Positions 33,377 through 42,577 are shown, counted from the first letter of the stretch. The stretch: 64,000 bases of DNA from Flavobacterium tyrosinilyticum (GCF_023656565.1 NZ_JAMOKG010000004.1:62001-126000), one strand, 5' to 3'. A program made the numbers and translations. Notes: generated by a model not told the origin, from the sequence alone.

Positions 33377-35059
33377 TTATTTTTTTTGACTTCTAAAAAA
33401 ACGAGTTTCAAAGATAGTAGTATTTCCTACATTATCAACTACCTCAATTTTTAAAACGTTTTCTCCTTCTGCCAAATACTGATCATCAAAAGTATGAGTA
33501 ATTCTTCTGGCTTTATTTTCATATTCAAACAAAACCCAACTTCCGTTTAAATATCCATTGTAAGACTTAATTCCCGACAAAGCATCGCCTATTGTAAAGT
33601 CAATTTTCTTTTGATCGCTAATCCATTTTCCTTCAACTGGTTTTGCAATTTTTATCACTGGCCCGATTGTATCTAGAACCAAACCATATGCGCCTAATAT
33701 TTTTGCCTTGGCAGTAAAAACGTCTCCTTTTCTAACAGTTCCATTATAGCTTGTTCCTTTACCAATATATAACTTGTCTCGTAATGATTCTGGATAAGTA
33801 TCGTCTTTTATCGTAATTGTAAAATTAGAATGCACCGGAACCGTATCGTCATGAATAAAAACTTTGTTATTTCTAACATCAAAATTCATATTAAAATCAT
33901 CATAGAAAGTTCCAGCTGGAAAGAAAACCGACATATTATCTTTCTCAAAGTTAGCATCTCTATTGTACTTAATAAAATATTTTCCGTCTACCGGCTCAGC
34001 TTCTACAAGTGGTGTCGCGGCATCAAACTCAATTGGAATGGTCACCGAATTCATGTTTCCAAAATAATCAGAAACTTCGATTTTGTAATTTGAAGTTAAA
34101 TTAGGTTCCGCTTTTACAATACCACGAAGAGAATCTGTTTTTATAATGCTTAAAGCAAAAGGCGTTTTCATAAAAAGCTTTTGCACGCGCTGTCCAGATT
34201 TTTTATAACGAGAATAATCTATCAGAGCATTGATATAACGCATTTCATCAAAAGAATAGGTATTAAATTGATAATTATAATTCTGATTTCCGTTTAAAAA
34301 AGTTGAAACATTAAAAACACCATTTTTGTTATGCGAGACATCATCTGTATCTACCGCATTAATTCCGAAACCTATTTTTCCGTTAGCTTTTACTTTAGAA
34401 GCTAAATAAGTCCCATCTTTTTGAAGCACCATATTAACCAACAAAGGCTGTTTTGAAAGATTTACAGTACCATTATCCAAAGGATAAGCATATAAACTTG
34501 ACAAAGTAGGTTTTTTGGTATCTTTCAAATTTTGGTCAAAGCCAAAGAATATCGGATTGATGACAAACTCCGTTTTAGTATCTCTTATTTCAAAATGAAG
34601 ATGCGGACCTTCAGACGAACCTGTATTTCCAGAAAGGCCAATTATATCTCCTTTTGCAACAGGAAGTTCACCTGGCTTTGGAAACATTTCAATTTCATAC
34701 GCCTTTTCTTTATAATGCGTTTTTGTTACATAATCCAAAATTGCACCGGTTGGCGTTTGCAAATGTCCATAAACAGAAGTATAACCATTTGGATGCGTGA
34801 TGTAAATACATTTTCCGTTTCCAAAAGTCGAAATTTTGATTCTCGAAACATATCCATCAGCAATAGCATGCACAGTTAATCCTTCTCTCTGATTGGTTTT
34901 CAAATCAAAACCAGCATGAAAATGATTAGGCCTTAACTCTCCAAAATTACCCGAAAGTTGCATCGGAATATCTAATGGAGGACGAAAATAGTCTTTAGGA
35001 TATTGCGTTTGAGCAAATATAAAATTACAAATCAAAAGGGTAAAGGCAGAAAATCTCAT
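33377..35059 (-). CDS. M23 family peptidase (LytM-like), exported
   Basis: About 560 residues. The LytM core is N-terminal: the zinc ligands are in HFHAGFDL and HLHFEIRD (about residues 45-150 of the mature chain) with YGHLQTPTG between. A long beta-rich C-terminal part of about 380 residues follows, perhaps substrate- or wall-binding. Longer starts exist at 35068 and 35128. ATG 35059 (MRFSAFTLLICNFIFAQ) gives a proper signal peptide, and a promoter-like TATCTTAG (about 35080) lies between 35128 and it, so the shortest form is preferred. Probably a cell-wall endopeptidase or activator. Confidence 0.82.
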   Translation of the reverse strand: MRFSAFTLLICNFIFAQTQYPKDYFRPPLDIPMQLSGNFGELRPNHFHAGFDLKTNQREGLTVHAIADGYVSRIKISTFGNGKCIYITHPNGYTSVYGHLQTPTGAILDYVTKTHYKEKAYEIEMFPKPGELPVAKGDIIGLSGNTGSSEGPHLHFEIRDTKTEFVINPIFFGFDQNLKDTKKPTLSSLYAYPLDNGTVNLSKQPLLVNMVLQKDGTYLASKVKANGKIGFGINAVDTDDVSHNKNGVFNVSTFLNGNQNYNYQFNTYSFDEMRYINALIDYSRYKKSGQRVQKLFMKTPFALSIIKTDSLRGIVKAEPNLTSNYKIEVSDYFGNMNSVTIPIEFDAATPLVEAEPVDGKYFIKYNRDANFEKDNMSVFFPAGTFYDDFNMNFDVRNNKVFIHDDTVPVHSNFTITIKDDTYPESLRDKLYIGKGTSYNGTVRKGDVFTAKAKILGAYGLVLDTIGPVIKIAKPVEGKWISDQKKIDFTIGDALSGIKSYNGYLNGSWVLFEYENKARRITHTFDDQYLAEGENVLKIEVVDNVGNTTIFETRFFRSQKK

Positions 35060-35181
35060 AAGCAACATTTTTGCTAAGATAAAGAAAAATAGCGCAATAA
35101 AAGCAAGAAAAAACTTATAATTATACAATTAATTGAATTACATATATTTATCTATTTTAACGTAAAAAAATCGATAAAAAA

Positions 35182-35211
35182 TTGCATTAATAAAAAGGAA
35201 TATTAACTTTG
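35182..35211 (+). promoter_or_regulatory. Promoter of the coiled-coil/zapA operon
   Basis: TTG (35182-35184) and TAACTTTG (35204-35211) 19 bases apart. Confidence 0.65.
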
Positions 35212-35239
35212 TAGGATTAAGTAATGAATAGGATGTATA

Positions 35240-35530
35240 ATGAGTGTAATTGCAGAAATAATTGATACTCTTGAATATAAAGCCCAAAAGCTTTTTGAGA
35301 AATCAAAAGGTTTGGAGCAAAACAATCAAGTATTACGATTAGAATTAGCCAAAGCTACGCAAATTATCCAGAAACAATCTGAGGAAATGGAGGCTTTGAA
35401 AAAGCAAAATGAAACACTTAAGATAGCCAATTCGTTGCTTGGCAGCGACAATAACAAGAGAGAGACAAAGCTTAAAATAAATTCATTAATTCGCGAAATT
35501 GATTACTGTATAGCACAACTATCAGATTAA
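35240..35530 (+). CDS. Small coiled-coil protein upstream of ZapA (ZapB-like candidate)
   Basis: 96 residues, nearly all one amphipathic helix: heptad-like stretches run from about residue 10 to 68 (LEQNNQVLRLELAKATQIIQ), followed by a short C-terminal helix. There is no membrane segment. It lies 4 bases before zapA and shares its promoter. ZapB of E. coli is likewise a short coiled coil that works with ZapA at the Z ring, so a division role is plausible, but sequence alone does not show homology. Confidence 0.6.
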   Translation: MSVIAEIIDTLEYKAQKLFEKSKGLEQNNQVLRLELAKATQIIQKQSEEMEALKKQNETLKIANSLLGSDNNKRETKLKINSLIREIDYCIAQLSD

Positions 35531-35534
35531 TAAT

Positions 35535-35828
35535 ATGGACGGAAAGCTTAGAATTAAAATATCAATTGCAGACCGCGTTTACCCGCTTACGGTTGAACCT
35601 AGTCAAGAAGAAGGACTTAGAAGTGCTTCAAAAAAAATTGATGCTATGATAAAGCAGTTCGAAGAAAATTACGCGGTTCGTGACAAACAAGATGTTCTAG
35701 CCATGTGTGCATTACAATTTGCATCGCAAGTAGAACAAAAACAAATTGATAACGCAATCGATGGAGAAGAGACTATCGAAAGAATTAAAAGATTAAATTC
35801 GCTTTTAGATCAATATCTCGAAAAATAA
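35535..35828 (+). CDS. zapA: Cell division protein ZapA
   Basis: 97 residues with the ZapA pattern: N-terminal beta hairpin KLRIKISIADRVYPLTVEPS, then EEGLRSASKKIDAMI, and a helix with DVLAMCALQFASQ followed by a C-terminal coiled coil. ZapA binds FtsZ and cross-links protofilaments in the division ring. It is followed by a 6S-like RNA, the same arrangement as zapA-ssrS in enterobacteria. Confidence 0.9.
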   Translation: MDGKLRIKISIADRVYPLTVEPSQEEGLRSASKKIDAMIKQFEENYAVRDKQDVLAMCALQFASQVEQKQIDNAIDGEETIERIKRLNSLLDQYLEK

Positions 35829-35853
35829 ACGTTCTTTACAGAAACTAAGATAC

Positions 35854-36017
35854 TGCCTACATTAGTTCACAATTGGTAAACTCAACACTAACAATTTAGA
35901 ATGAGCAAATCGTCGCTACTATAGTATGCCCTCCATTTGGCTGGGAAACTTGAACAGTGAGTTAGCTCAAAACTTGTCTTTACGAGTTTATACAAGCAAT
36001 TAATGTAGGCTTTTTTT
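35854..36017 (+). ncRNA. ssrS: 6S-type RNA (6S-Flavo class)
   Basis: The 209-base gap between zapA and rny has no ORF but has the 6S layout. A closing stem GCCTACATTA (35854-35863) pairs with TAATGTAGGC (36001-36010), followed by a T run (36011-36017). Inside, TAAACTC pairs with GAGTTTA and TGAGC with GCTCA, leaving a long, interrupted rod with an open middle that imitates an open promoter. Size (about 160) and position behind zapA both agree. 6S RNA binds the housekeeping RNA polymerase and dampens transcription in stationary phase. Confidence 0.75.
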
Positions 36018-36037
36018 ATATATAAACCCTAACAAAC

Positions 36038-37597
36038 ATGGACATCATAACGATCATTATTGGTATTGTAGGTATTGCAGCAGGATTTGCAATAGCTAAA
36101 ATTATCGAGAAAAGTAATATTTCAAACCTAATTAAAAACGCTAAAAAAGAAGCAGCTTCTATCTTAAAAGACGCTAATTTGGAAGCTGAAAATATCAAAA
36201 AAGATAAAATTCTTCAAGCAAAAGAACGTTTTATCGAACTTAAATCAGAACACGAACAAGTTATTTTAGCAAGAGACAAAAAAGTTGCTGAAGTAGAAAA
36301 ACGTGTACGCGATAAAGAATCTCAAGTTTCTAACGAACTTTCTAAAGCTAAAAAAGTTAACGACGACTTTGAGGCTAAAACTGCCGAATACAACAACAAA
36401 ATTGAGGTTTTAGACAAAAAACAAGCTGAAGTTGACAAACTTCATAAAAGTCAATTACAACAATTAGAAGTAATTTCTGGTCTTTCAGCTGAAGAAGCAA
36501 AAGAGCAATTGGTTGAAGGTTTAAAAGCTGAAGCTAAAACAAAAGCAATGTCTCATATTCAAGAAACTATTGAAGAGGCAAAATTAACTGCACAGCAGGA
36601 AGCTAAAAAAATCATCATCAACACTATTCAAAGAGTTGGAACTGAAGAAGCAGTTGAAAACTGCGTTTCTGTTTTCAACATTGAATCTGACGATGTAAAA
36701 GGACGTATTATTGGTCGTGAAGGACGTAACATTAGAGCTCTTGAAGCTGCAACTGGAGTTGAAATCATTGTTGATGATACACCAGAAGCTATCATTCTTT
36801 CTTGTTTTGATCCTGTTCGTAGAGAAATTGCTCGTTTATCTTTACACAAATTAGTAACTGACGGACGTATTCACCCAGCTCGTATCGAAGAAGTTGTTGC
36901 TAAGACAGCTAAACAAATTGATGACGAAATTATCGAAGTAGGAAAACGTACCGTAATCGACTTAGGAATTCACGGTTTACACCCAGAATTAATTAAAGTG
37001 GTGGGTAGAATGAAATACCGTTCTTCTTACGGACAAAACTTATTACAACACTCGAGAGAGGTTTCTAAACTTTGCGGTATCATGGCTGCAGAATTAGGAT
37101 TAAACGTAAAACTAGCCAAAAGAGCTGGTTTATTACACGATATCGGAAAAGTGCCAGATACAGAAAGTGATTTACCACACGCACTTTTAGGTATGCAGTG
37201 GGCTGAGAAATACGGCGAGAAAGAAGAAGTATGCAACGCGATTGGAGCTCACCACGACGAGATTGAAATGAAATCTTTATTGTCTCCAATCATTCAGGTT
37301 TGTGACGCCATTTCTGGAGCAAGACCAGGAGCAAGACGTCAGGTTCTTGATTCTTACATCCAACGTCTTAAAGATCTTGAAGATGTAGCTTACGGATTCA
37401 GCGGAGTTAAAAATGCTTATGCAATCCAAGCTGGTAGAGAATTGCGTGTAATTGTAGAAAGTGAAAAAGTTTCTGATGACAACGCTGCAAACTTATCTTT
37501 TGAAATTTCGCAAAAAATCCAAACTGAAATGACTTACCCTGGACAAGTAAAAGTTACAGTTATTAGAGAAACTAGAGCTGTAAATATTGCTAAATAA
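36038..37597 (+). CDS. rny: Ribonuclease Y
   Basis: 519 residues, the normal length. N-terminal membrane helix (2-22), a long charged coiled coil (about 30-190), a KH domain with GRIIGREGRNIRALE (about 227-241) and an HD domain with LLHDIGKVPD (metal-binding His-Asp, about 367). RNase Y is a membrane-bound endonuclease that begins mRNA decay. Own terminator downstream. Confidence 0.96.
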   Translation: MDIITIIIGIVGIAAGFAIAKIIEKSNISNLIKNAKKEAASILKDANLEAENIKKDKILQAKERFIELKSEHEQVILARDKKVAEVEKRVRDKESQVSNELSKAKKVNDDFEAKTAEYNNKIEVLDKKQAEVDKLHKSQLQQLEVISGLSAEEAKEQLVEGLKAEAKTKAMSHIQETIEEAKLTAQQEAKKIIINTIQRVGTEEAVENCVSVFNIESDDVKGRIIGREGRNIRALEAATGVEIIVDDTPEAIILSCFDPVRREIARLSLHKLVTDGRIHPARIEEVVAKTAKQIDDEIIEVGKRTVIDLGIHGLHPELIKVVGRMKYRSSYGQNLLQHSREVSKLCGIMAAELGLNVKLAKRAGLLHDIGKVPDTESDLPHALLGMQWAEKYGEKEEVCNAIGAHHDEIEMKSLLSPIIQVCDAISGARPGARRQVLDSYIQRLKDLEDVAYGFSGVKNAYAIQAGRELRVIVESEKVSDDNAANLSFEISQKIQTEMTYPGQVKVTVIRETRAVNIAK

Positions 37598-37620
37598 TCT
37601 TAGGAACATATACAAAAAAT

Positions 37621-37650
37621 AAAGGCTGTCAATTGACAGCCTTTATTTTT
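37621..37650. terminator. Bidirectional terminator between rny and the histidine kinase
   Basis: A 24-base perfect palindrome (AAAGGCTGTCAA and complement, 37621-37644), T tract on the plus strand and A tract on the other side. Confidence 0.85.
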
Positions 37651-37667
37651 ATATCTCTATTTAAGTT

Positions 37668-39188
37668 TTACATATCATTAAAAACGATTTTAAAGCTGGT
37701 ACCCACTCCTACTTCACTTTCTACTTCAACCGTTCCTTTCATAGCCTCAATTTGATTTCTTGTAATATACAATCCGATACCTCGAGCTTCTTCGTGTTTA
37801 TGAAAAGTTTTATACATTCCGAATATTAAGTCGCCATAAACCTTCAAATCGATTCCTAGACCATTATCTGAAATCTTAAGCGATTTAAAGCCTTCTGGCT
37901 CTATTGCAAAATCAAACGTAATTACTGGATCACGATCAGGATGTGCATACTTAATTGCGTTTGTAGTAAAATTCAGTAAAACGCTTTCCATATACGCCGG
38001 ATTAAAATTAATCGTGAGATACTTCGGAACGTTGTTGATTATCGTTACTTTTCGCTGTTTATCATAACCTTTAATTGTCGAAATTGTCTTCTCGATATAC
38101 TCGCAAAGCTTTAATGGAACGACTGCAATATTAATATTGCTTTGGGTTTTTACAATTTGGGTAAGATTTGAAATAGTCTCATTGAGATCGTTAGAAACAG
38201 CTCGCAAGTATTCCAGCATTTCAGCTACAGTTTGCTTACTAACATCAGCATCGATAAGATCTAAAATCGATTTTATGTTTCCAGCCTGCGTATTTAAATT
38301 GTGGGAAACAATATGTGAAAAATTCAATAAACGACTGTTTTGATCACTGTACAGTTTCATCGTTTTCAAAAGCTCCAGTTCTTTTTCTTTTTGCGCAGAT
38401 ACATCTGTATGGGTTCCAATTACACGTAGAGGCTTTCCATTTTCATCCCGTTTAATCACTTTTCCCCGATCCAAGATCCATTTGTAGTTCCCACTCGAAG
38501 TCATTACACGATGATAATTTTCGTAAAACGGAATCTTATTGTCAAAATGTTCATGAATATCGGAGTAATATTTTGGAAGATCATCAGGATGAACGATTTT
38601 ATCCCAACGCTCCGGATCATCAAAAATATCGGTAGATTCCAGTTCTAAAATTTTAAGAGACAGAGACGAATAAAAAACACTATTCGTAACCATATCCCAG
38701 TCCCATATTCCAACCGTGGAAGCATCAAGAGCAAATTGAAAACGTTCTTCAGAAATCTTAAGTTTCTCTTCTTTATCTTTCAGCTCCGTAATATCTGAAA
38801 CATGTCCATAGAAAATTACGTTTCCATTTGCAGAAGATTCTGTTTTAGAGGAAACCCTAAACCAGCGCATTCCTTTTTTTGGAAGAAGAGCTCTAAACTC
38901 AATTTCCCAAGGCTTTATTTCTTTTCTAGCCTTGACCAAAGACTGAAAAAAAAGCTCACGATCCTGTGGTAGAATTCGATCGTAAACTATAAACTTTATA
39001 TCATTATTAAAATCCACTGCTGAAATTTCAAATATTTCATCGGCCGATTTACTTACGAGTGGAAAGGTGTAATTATTATCAGCATCAATAACAAACTGAA
39101 AAAGCAGGTCGGGCATTTCGGCCAACAATTTTTTGTAAAAATTATTTACCTCCAAGCAATCGTCATTTCCATATAAATCAAAAACCAT
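37668..39188 (-). CDS. PAS-domain sensor histidine kinase
   Basis: 506 residues without membrane helices. Two PAS domains (about 20-135 and 145-268; the second has FALDASTVGIWDWDMVTN) are followed by a dimerisation helix with the phospho-accepting His in FSHIVSHNLNTQ (about 293) and a catalytic ATPase domain with N box NFTTNAIKYA, G1 ISDNGLGIDL and G2 EARGIGLYITRNQ. It should be a cytoplasmic sensor. No response regulator gene is adjacent, so the partner is elsewhere. Confidence 0.92.
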   Translation of the reverse strand: MVFDLYGNDDCLEVNNFYKKLLAEMPDLLFQFVIDADNNYTFPLVSKSADEIFEISAVDFNNDIKFIVYDRILPQDRELFFQSLVKARKEIKPWEIEFRALLPKKGMRWFRVSSKTESSANGNVIFYGHVSDITELKDKEEKLKISEERFQFALDASTVGIWDWDMVTNSVFYSSLSLKILELESTDIFDDPERWDKIVHPDDLPKYYSDIHEHFDNKIPFYENYHRVMTSSGNYKWILDRGKVIKRDENGKPLRVIGTHTDVSAQKEKELELLKTMKLYSDQNSRLLNFSHIVSHNLNTQAGNIKSILDLIDADVSKQTVAEMLEYLRAVSNDLNETISNLTQIVKTQSNINIAVVPLKLCEYIEKTISTIKGYDKQRKVTIINNVPKYLTINFNPAYMESVLLNFTTNAIKYAHPDRDPVITFDFAIEPEGFKSLKISDNGLGIDLKVYGDLIFGMYKTFHKHEEARGIGLYITRNQIEAMKGTVEVESEVGVGTSFKIVFNDM

Positions 39189-39340
39189 ATACTACTTTTT
39201 TATGTAAATAAGATATTCCGAACTTATTCGGGACAAGCAAAATAAAACATCATATTTTGCTGTATTTAATTCCTTTTAACGCAAATTTTTAACACAATAT
39301 ATAAATTTTCAAAACAAAAAACGTACAATACAATAAAAAA

Positions 39341-40237
39341 TTACTTTCTCGGATGAAAACTATGCATAACCTCTTTTAAAAAACTGCGATCTAGATGAAC
39401 ATAAATTTCTGTTGTTGTAATAGATTCGTGCCCTAACATTAATTGAATTGATCTCAAATCTGCACCATTTTCAAGCAAATGTGTAGCAAAAGAATGGCGT
39501 AATGTATGCGGACTTATACTCTTCTTCAATCCCATTTTTTGTGCAAGATCTTTAATGATAGTAAACACCATCGCGCGGGTTAACTGATTTCCTCTTCTAT
39601 TCAAAAATAAAGTGTCTTCTGCTCCTTTTTTAATATTGAGATTACAACGAATTGCATTTCTATAAATATCAATATATTTCTGAGTTAATGATCCTATCGG
39701 AACAAACCTTTCTTTGTTTCCTTTACCCGTAATTTTAATAAAACCTTCATCAAAAAACAGATCCGATATTTTTAGCGAGATCAACTCAGAAACACGAAGT
39801 CCGCAGCCATAAAGAGTTTCCAGCATGGCGCGGTTTCGCTCGCCTTCGTTGGTGCTTAAATCGATAGTTTCAATCAAAGCATCGATTTCCTGAAGCGATA
39901 AAGTATCGGGTAATTTACGGCCTGTTTTGGGTGCTTCAATTAATTCTAAAGGATTATCATTTCGATAATCTTCAAAAACCAGATAATTGAAGAAACTTTT
40001 GAGTCCAGAAATCATCCTTGCCTGCGATCTCGGATTTACTTCTTTGGCAACCGAATAAATAAATTGCTGTAATGTTTCATCTGAAATTTTTATCGGCGAA
40101 ACATCAATTTGATTGGTTTCTAAAAAAAGACACAAACGTTCGATATCAAAGCCGTAGTTTTCGATTGTATTTTTAGACAAACCTCTCTCAATCCTCAAGT
40201 ACGACTGATAATCCTTTATATATCTACTCCAATTCAT
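39341..40237 (-). CDS. xerD: Tyrosine recombinase XerD-like
   Basis: 298 residues, the standard length. N-terminal SAM-like DNA-binding domain (about 1-95, SYLRIERGLSKNTIENYG), then the catalytic domain with Arg in YGCGLRVSEL, the box HTLRHSFATHLL and the nucleophile Tyr in GHESITTTEIYVHLD. XerC/XerD resolve chromosome dimers at dif near division. Its genomic place among housekeeping genes and full length argue against a mobile-element integrase. Confidence 0.93.
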   Translation of the reverse strand: MNWSRYIKDYQSYLRIERGLSKNTIENYGFDIERLCLFLETNQIDVSPIKISDETLQQFIYSVAKEVNPRSQARMISGLKSFFNYLVFEDYRNDNPLELIEAPKTGRKLPDTLSLQEIDALIETIDLSTNEGERNRAMLETLYGCGLRVSELISLKISDLFFDEGFIKITGKGNKERFVPIGSLTQKYIDIYRNAIRCNLNIKKGAEDTLFLNRRGNQLTRAMVFTIIKDLAQKMGLKKSISPHTLRHSFATHLLENGADLRSIQLMLGHESITTTEIYVHLDRSFLKEVMHSFHPRK

Positions 40238-40267
40238 ATTTACAAAGTAAGTAATTTTTTGGCATAA

Positions 40268-40297
40268 AAAAACCTTCCGTTATCGGGAAGGCTTTTT
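40268..40297 (-). terminator. Terminator of the barrel gene at 40318
   Basis: AACCTTCCG and CGGGAAGGCTT arms with a 4-base loop and T tract on the minus strand. Confidence 0.75.
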
Positions 40298-40317
40298 GAA
40301 TTATTTTAAAATTCAAA

Positions 40318-40899
40318 TTAGAATTTATACGCTAAAGAAATCTGAAAATTACCATTTTTTGCACTATCATAATAATCTTCTGAATTATCAATATCATTAT
40401 CAGAAATAGGAGATAAACCGATAGTGTAACGAAGACCTACAGAAAAATTATCTGTAAAATTATAACCTGCTCCTAAATTAAAACCTAAATCTGTTGATCT
40501 TGTATAATCTTTAAAGTCTTCACCGTCTGATTTAGCTGACAATAAAATACCAAGCTGTGGACCTGCTTCAACGCTAAATTTATTATCAACAATATAATAT
40601 TTTGCTAATACAGGAATATTCAAATAATTTAATTTTAAGTCTCCATCGTTGCCAAAAGGACCGTCAAATTTAGCGCCTTGAGCAGAAAATAATAACTCAG
40701 GCTGAATAAAAAACTTTTCCACTACATGGATTTCGGCTAAACCACCAACATGAAATCCCACTAATGATTTAGTATTGTCTACATCTCCTCCAACAATACT
40801 TGAAATATTAAGACCTCCTTTTACTCCAAATCTAGTTGACTGAGCATTTGTGAATGCAAAAGCCATAATTGCAATGGCAGATAAGATAATTTTTTTCAT
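40318..40899 (-). CDS. Small outer membrane beta-barrel protein (porin/PorT-like)
   Basis: 193 residues: signal peptide cut after TNAQ, then eight or so amphipathic strands. The motifs GVKGGLNISSI, FFIQPELLFSAQGAKF, LNIPVLAKYYI and VEAGPQLGILLSA are the outer-membrane-beta-barrel (PorT) domain pattern, ending in an aromatic strand LAYKF. The protein at 41963-42520 is a clear paralogue. Role unknown; members are structural or stress-related barrels. Confidence 0.83.
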   Translation of the reverse strand: MKKIILSAIAIMAFAFTNAQSTRFGVKGGLNISSIVGGDVDNTKSLVGFHVGGLAEIHVVEKFFIQPELLFSAQGAKFDGPFGNDGDLKLNYLNIPVLAKYYIVDNKFSVEAGPQLGILLSAKSDGEDFKDYTRSTDLGFNLGAGYNFTDNFSVGLRYTIGLSPISDNDIDNSEDYYDSAKNGNFQISLAYKF

Positions 40900-41052
40900 T
40901 TTAATTTGTTTTGGGTTAAATTAATTACATCAAATATAAAAATATTCTTCATAAATCTATATTAGGTTTTTAATAAATAAAATGGTAAATATTAGAGTAA
41001 TTGTTAATTTTGAATTAAGCTTATTTAAAATTAGAATTTTCCAACATAAAAA

Positions 41053-41085
41053 AAAGACCTTCCTTAAAAATTAAGGAAAGTCTTT
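41053..41085 (-). terminator. Terminator of the barrel gene at 41112
   Basis: AAAGACCTTCCTTAA (41053-41067) pairs with 41071-41085 with one mismatch; the minus strand continues with T. Confidence 0.85.
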
Positions 41086-41111
41086 AAAAAACTAACTAAA
41101 TGTTTTTCTTA

Positions 41112-41672
41112 TTAGAATTTATATAAAACTCCTATTTTTACATCTCTTAAATCAGATCCTAAGTAAAAAGAATTTGTTTTGTCGGCACCATCACCTCCAT
41201 TATCGTTCACTTTGTAGTTTAATCCAGCCCAGCTTGCCTCAATAGCAAAATGACTAGATAAGAAATAGCTTAAACCTAATCCTAAGCCCACACCAAATTC
41301 GTTTTCTTTAGCATCTCCAGGTTTTACTTTGTAATGCCCATAATCAAGACCTGCCTGACCAAAAACTGAAAACTGAGAAGCTGGAGTGAAATAATATCTA
41401 CCATAAACTCCCGTTGTAAAACCAGAAGTTTTCACATCATTTTCTTTGACAGAAGTATATCCCAATTTTGCTCCAATCGCGATATTTTCAGATACAAAAT
41501 ATCCAATTGTCGGTTCAATTTCAAATCCATTAGCTTTTGCATCTCCTGTTTTCTTAGATGCAATCCCTACTGCACCAGAAATAAATGTATCTCCTTTAGA
41601 GAATCCTGTTGTTTGTGCATTTGCAAAACTAAACCCCATTACTGCAATAGCAGCCAAAACAATTTTTTTCAT
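41112..41672 (-). CDS. Outer membrane beta-barrel protein (OmpA/OmpW-like fold)
   Basis: 186 residues. Signal peptide (cut after ANAQ), then strands typical of an eight-stranded barrel: GDTFISGAVGIASK, YFVSENIAIGAKLGY, FGQAGLDYGHYK, GLGLGLSYFLSSHFAIEASW, and the end KIGVLYKF. It resembles the transmembrane barrel of OmpA-type proteins but lacks a peptidoglycan-binding domain. It is distinct in motif order from the barrels at 40318 and 41963. Confidence 0.82.
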   Translation of the reverse strand: MKKIVLAAIAVMGFSFANAQTTGFSKGDTFISGAVGIASKKTGDAKANGFEIEPTIGYFVSENIAIGAKLGYTSVKENDVKTSGFTTGVYGRYYFTPASQFSVFGQAGLDYGHYKVKPGDAKENEFGVGLGLGLSYFLSSHFAIEASWAGLNYKVNDNGGDGADKTNSFYLGSDLRDVKIGVLYKF

Positions 41673-41909
41673 AATTTTTAAAATATTATTTGATTAATAT
41701 TCGGCAAAACTAAGATTAGACTTACAAAAAATACTCCGCTATAAGTTTAAAAAGTATTAGAATAAGACAAAAATAAAATCAAGACATACCAATTGAAAAT
41801 CAAATATTTGAAAGAAGAAAAGAGGTTTTTCAAACATAAAAAATCAGTTTGAGTGGGAATTTTAGTAATTATTTAATCAAAATTATAATGCAATAAAATG
41901 CTAAATATG

Positions 41910-41917
41910 TAGTTTTG
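41910..41917 (+). promoter_or_regulatory. Probable -7 promoter element
   Basis: TAGTTTTG lies 45 bases before the start of the barrel gene at 41963; no good -33 TTG is seen. The rest of the 290-base spacer 41673-41962 shows nothing further. Confidence 0.4.
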
Positions 41918-41962
41918 AACTTTAAATAACATTTTAAAATACCAATTTTTAAAAACCTTTTT

Positions 41963-42520
41963 ATGAAGAAAATACTTTTAGCAGCTGTTTTGTTTTTAGC
42001 AACATCAGCAGCAGTACAAGCACAATTACTAAAATTAGGAGTAAAAGCAGGGGTTAACTTTGCAAGCCAAACTGGAGATTTTCCAGATCAAATCGATAAA
42101 GAAGGAATCACTAGCTACCACGCTGGTTTAGTTGCAGAAGTAAAATTATTAGACAAGTTCTCTATTCAACCAGAGCTATTGTACTCTACTACAGGTGCAT
42201 CTTATAAATTTAGCGATGTAAGTGAAGATGTTAAAAATGAACTAGGTTATATCGCTATTCCTGTAATGGCTAAATTTTACTTAAACAACACTTTCAGCTT
42301 AGAGGTTGGTCCACAAGCTTCTTTCTTAGTAAGTGAAAGAAATGATTTCGATGTTAAAAATGGTGAAACATTCGAATTCGGTGTAAATGCAGGTTTAGGC
42401 GTTAAACTTACTGAAAACATCTTTTTGCAAGGTCGTTATGGTTTAGGTTTGACAGAGGCTTCTAAAAATGCAGACATCAAAAACTCTGTATTCCAGATTT
42501 CTGCTGGATTCATGTTCTAA
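41963..42520 (+). CDS. Small outer membrane beta-barrel protein (porin/PorT-like)
   Basis: 185 residues, signal peptide cut after VQAQ. The motif series LGVKAGVNFASQ, FSIQPELLYSTTGASY, LGYIAIPVMAKFYL, SLEVGPQASFLVSE and FGVNAGLGVKL runs in parallel with that of the protein at 40318-40899, so the two are paralogues within 2 kb on opposite strands. The last strand ends SAGFMF. Function unknown. Confidence 0.83.
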   Translation: MKKILLAAVLFLATSAAVQAQLLKLGVKAGVNFASQTGDFPDQIDKEGITSYHAGLVAEVKLLDKFSIQPELLYSTTGASYKFSDVSEDVKNELGYIAIPVMAKFYLNNTFSLEVGPQASFLVSERNDFDVKNGETFEFGVNAGLGVKLTENIFLQGRYGLGLTEASKNADIKNSVFQISAGFMF

Positions 42521-42542
42521 AAAATATATTACATACTTTTAC

Positions 42543-42577
42543 AAAAACCGTTCTATTTATTAGTGCGGTTTTTTTTA
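42543..42577 (+). terminator. Probable terminator
   Basis: AAAAACCG (42543-42550) pairs with CGGTTTTT (42566-42573) with a 15-base loop and T tract. Confidence 0.6.

Noticed and set aside
39341..40237. Phage or island integrase
   Set aside because: Full-length XerD pattern, no flanking tRNA, att-like repeats or phage genes.
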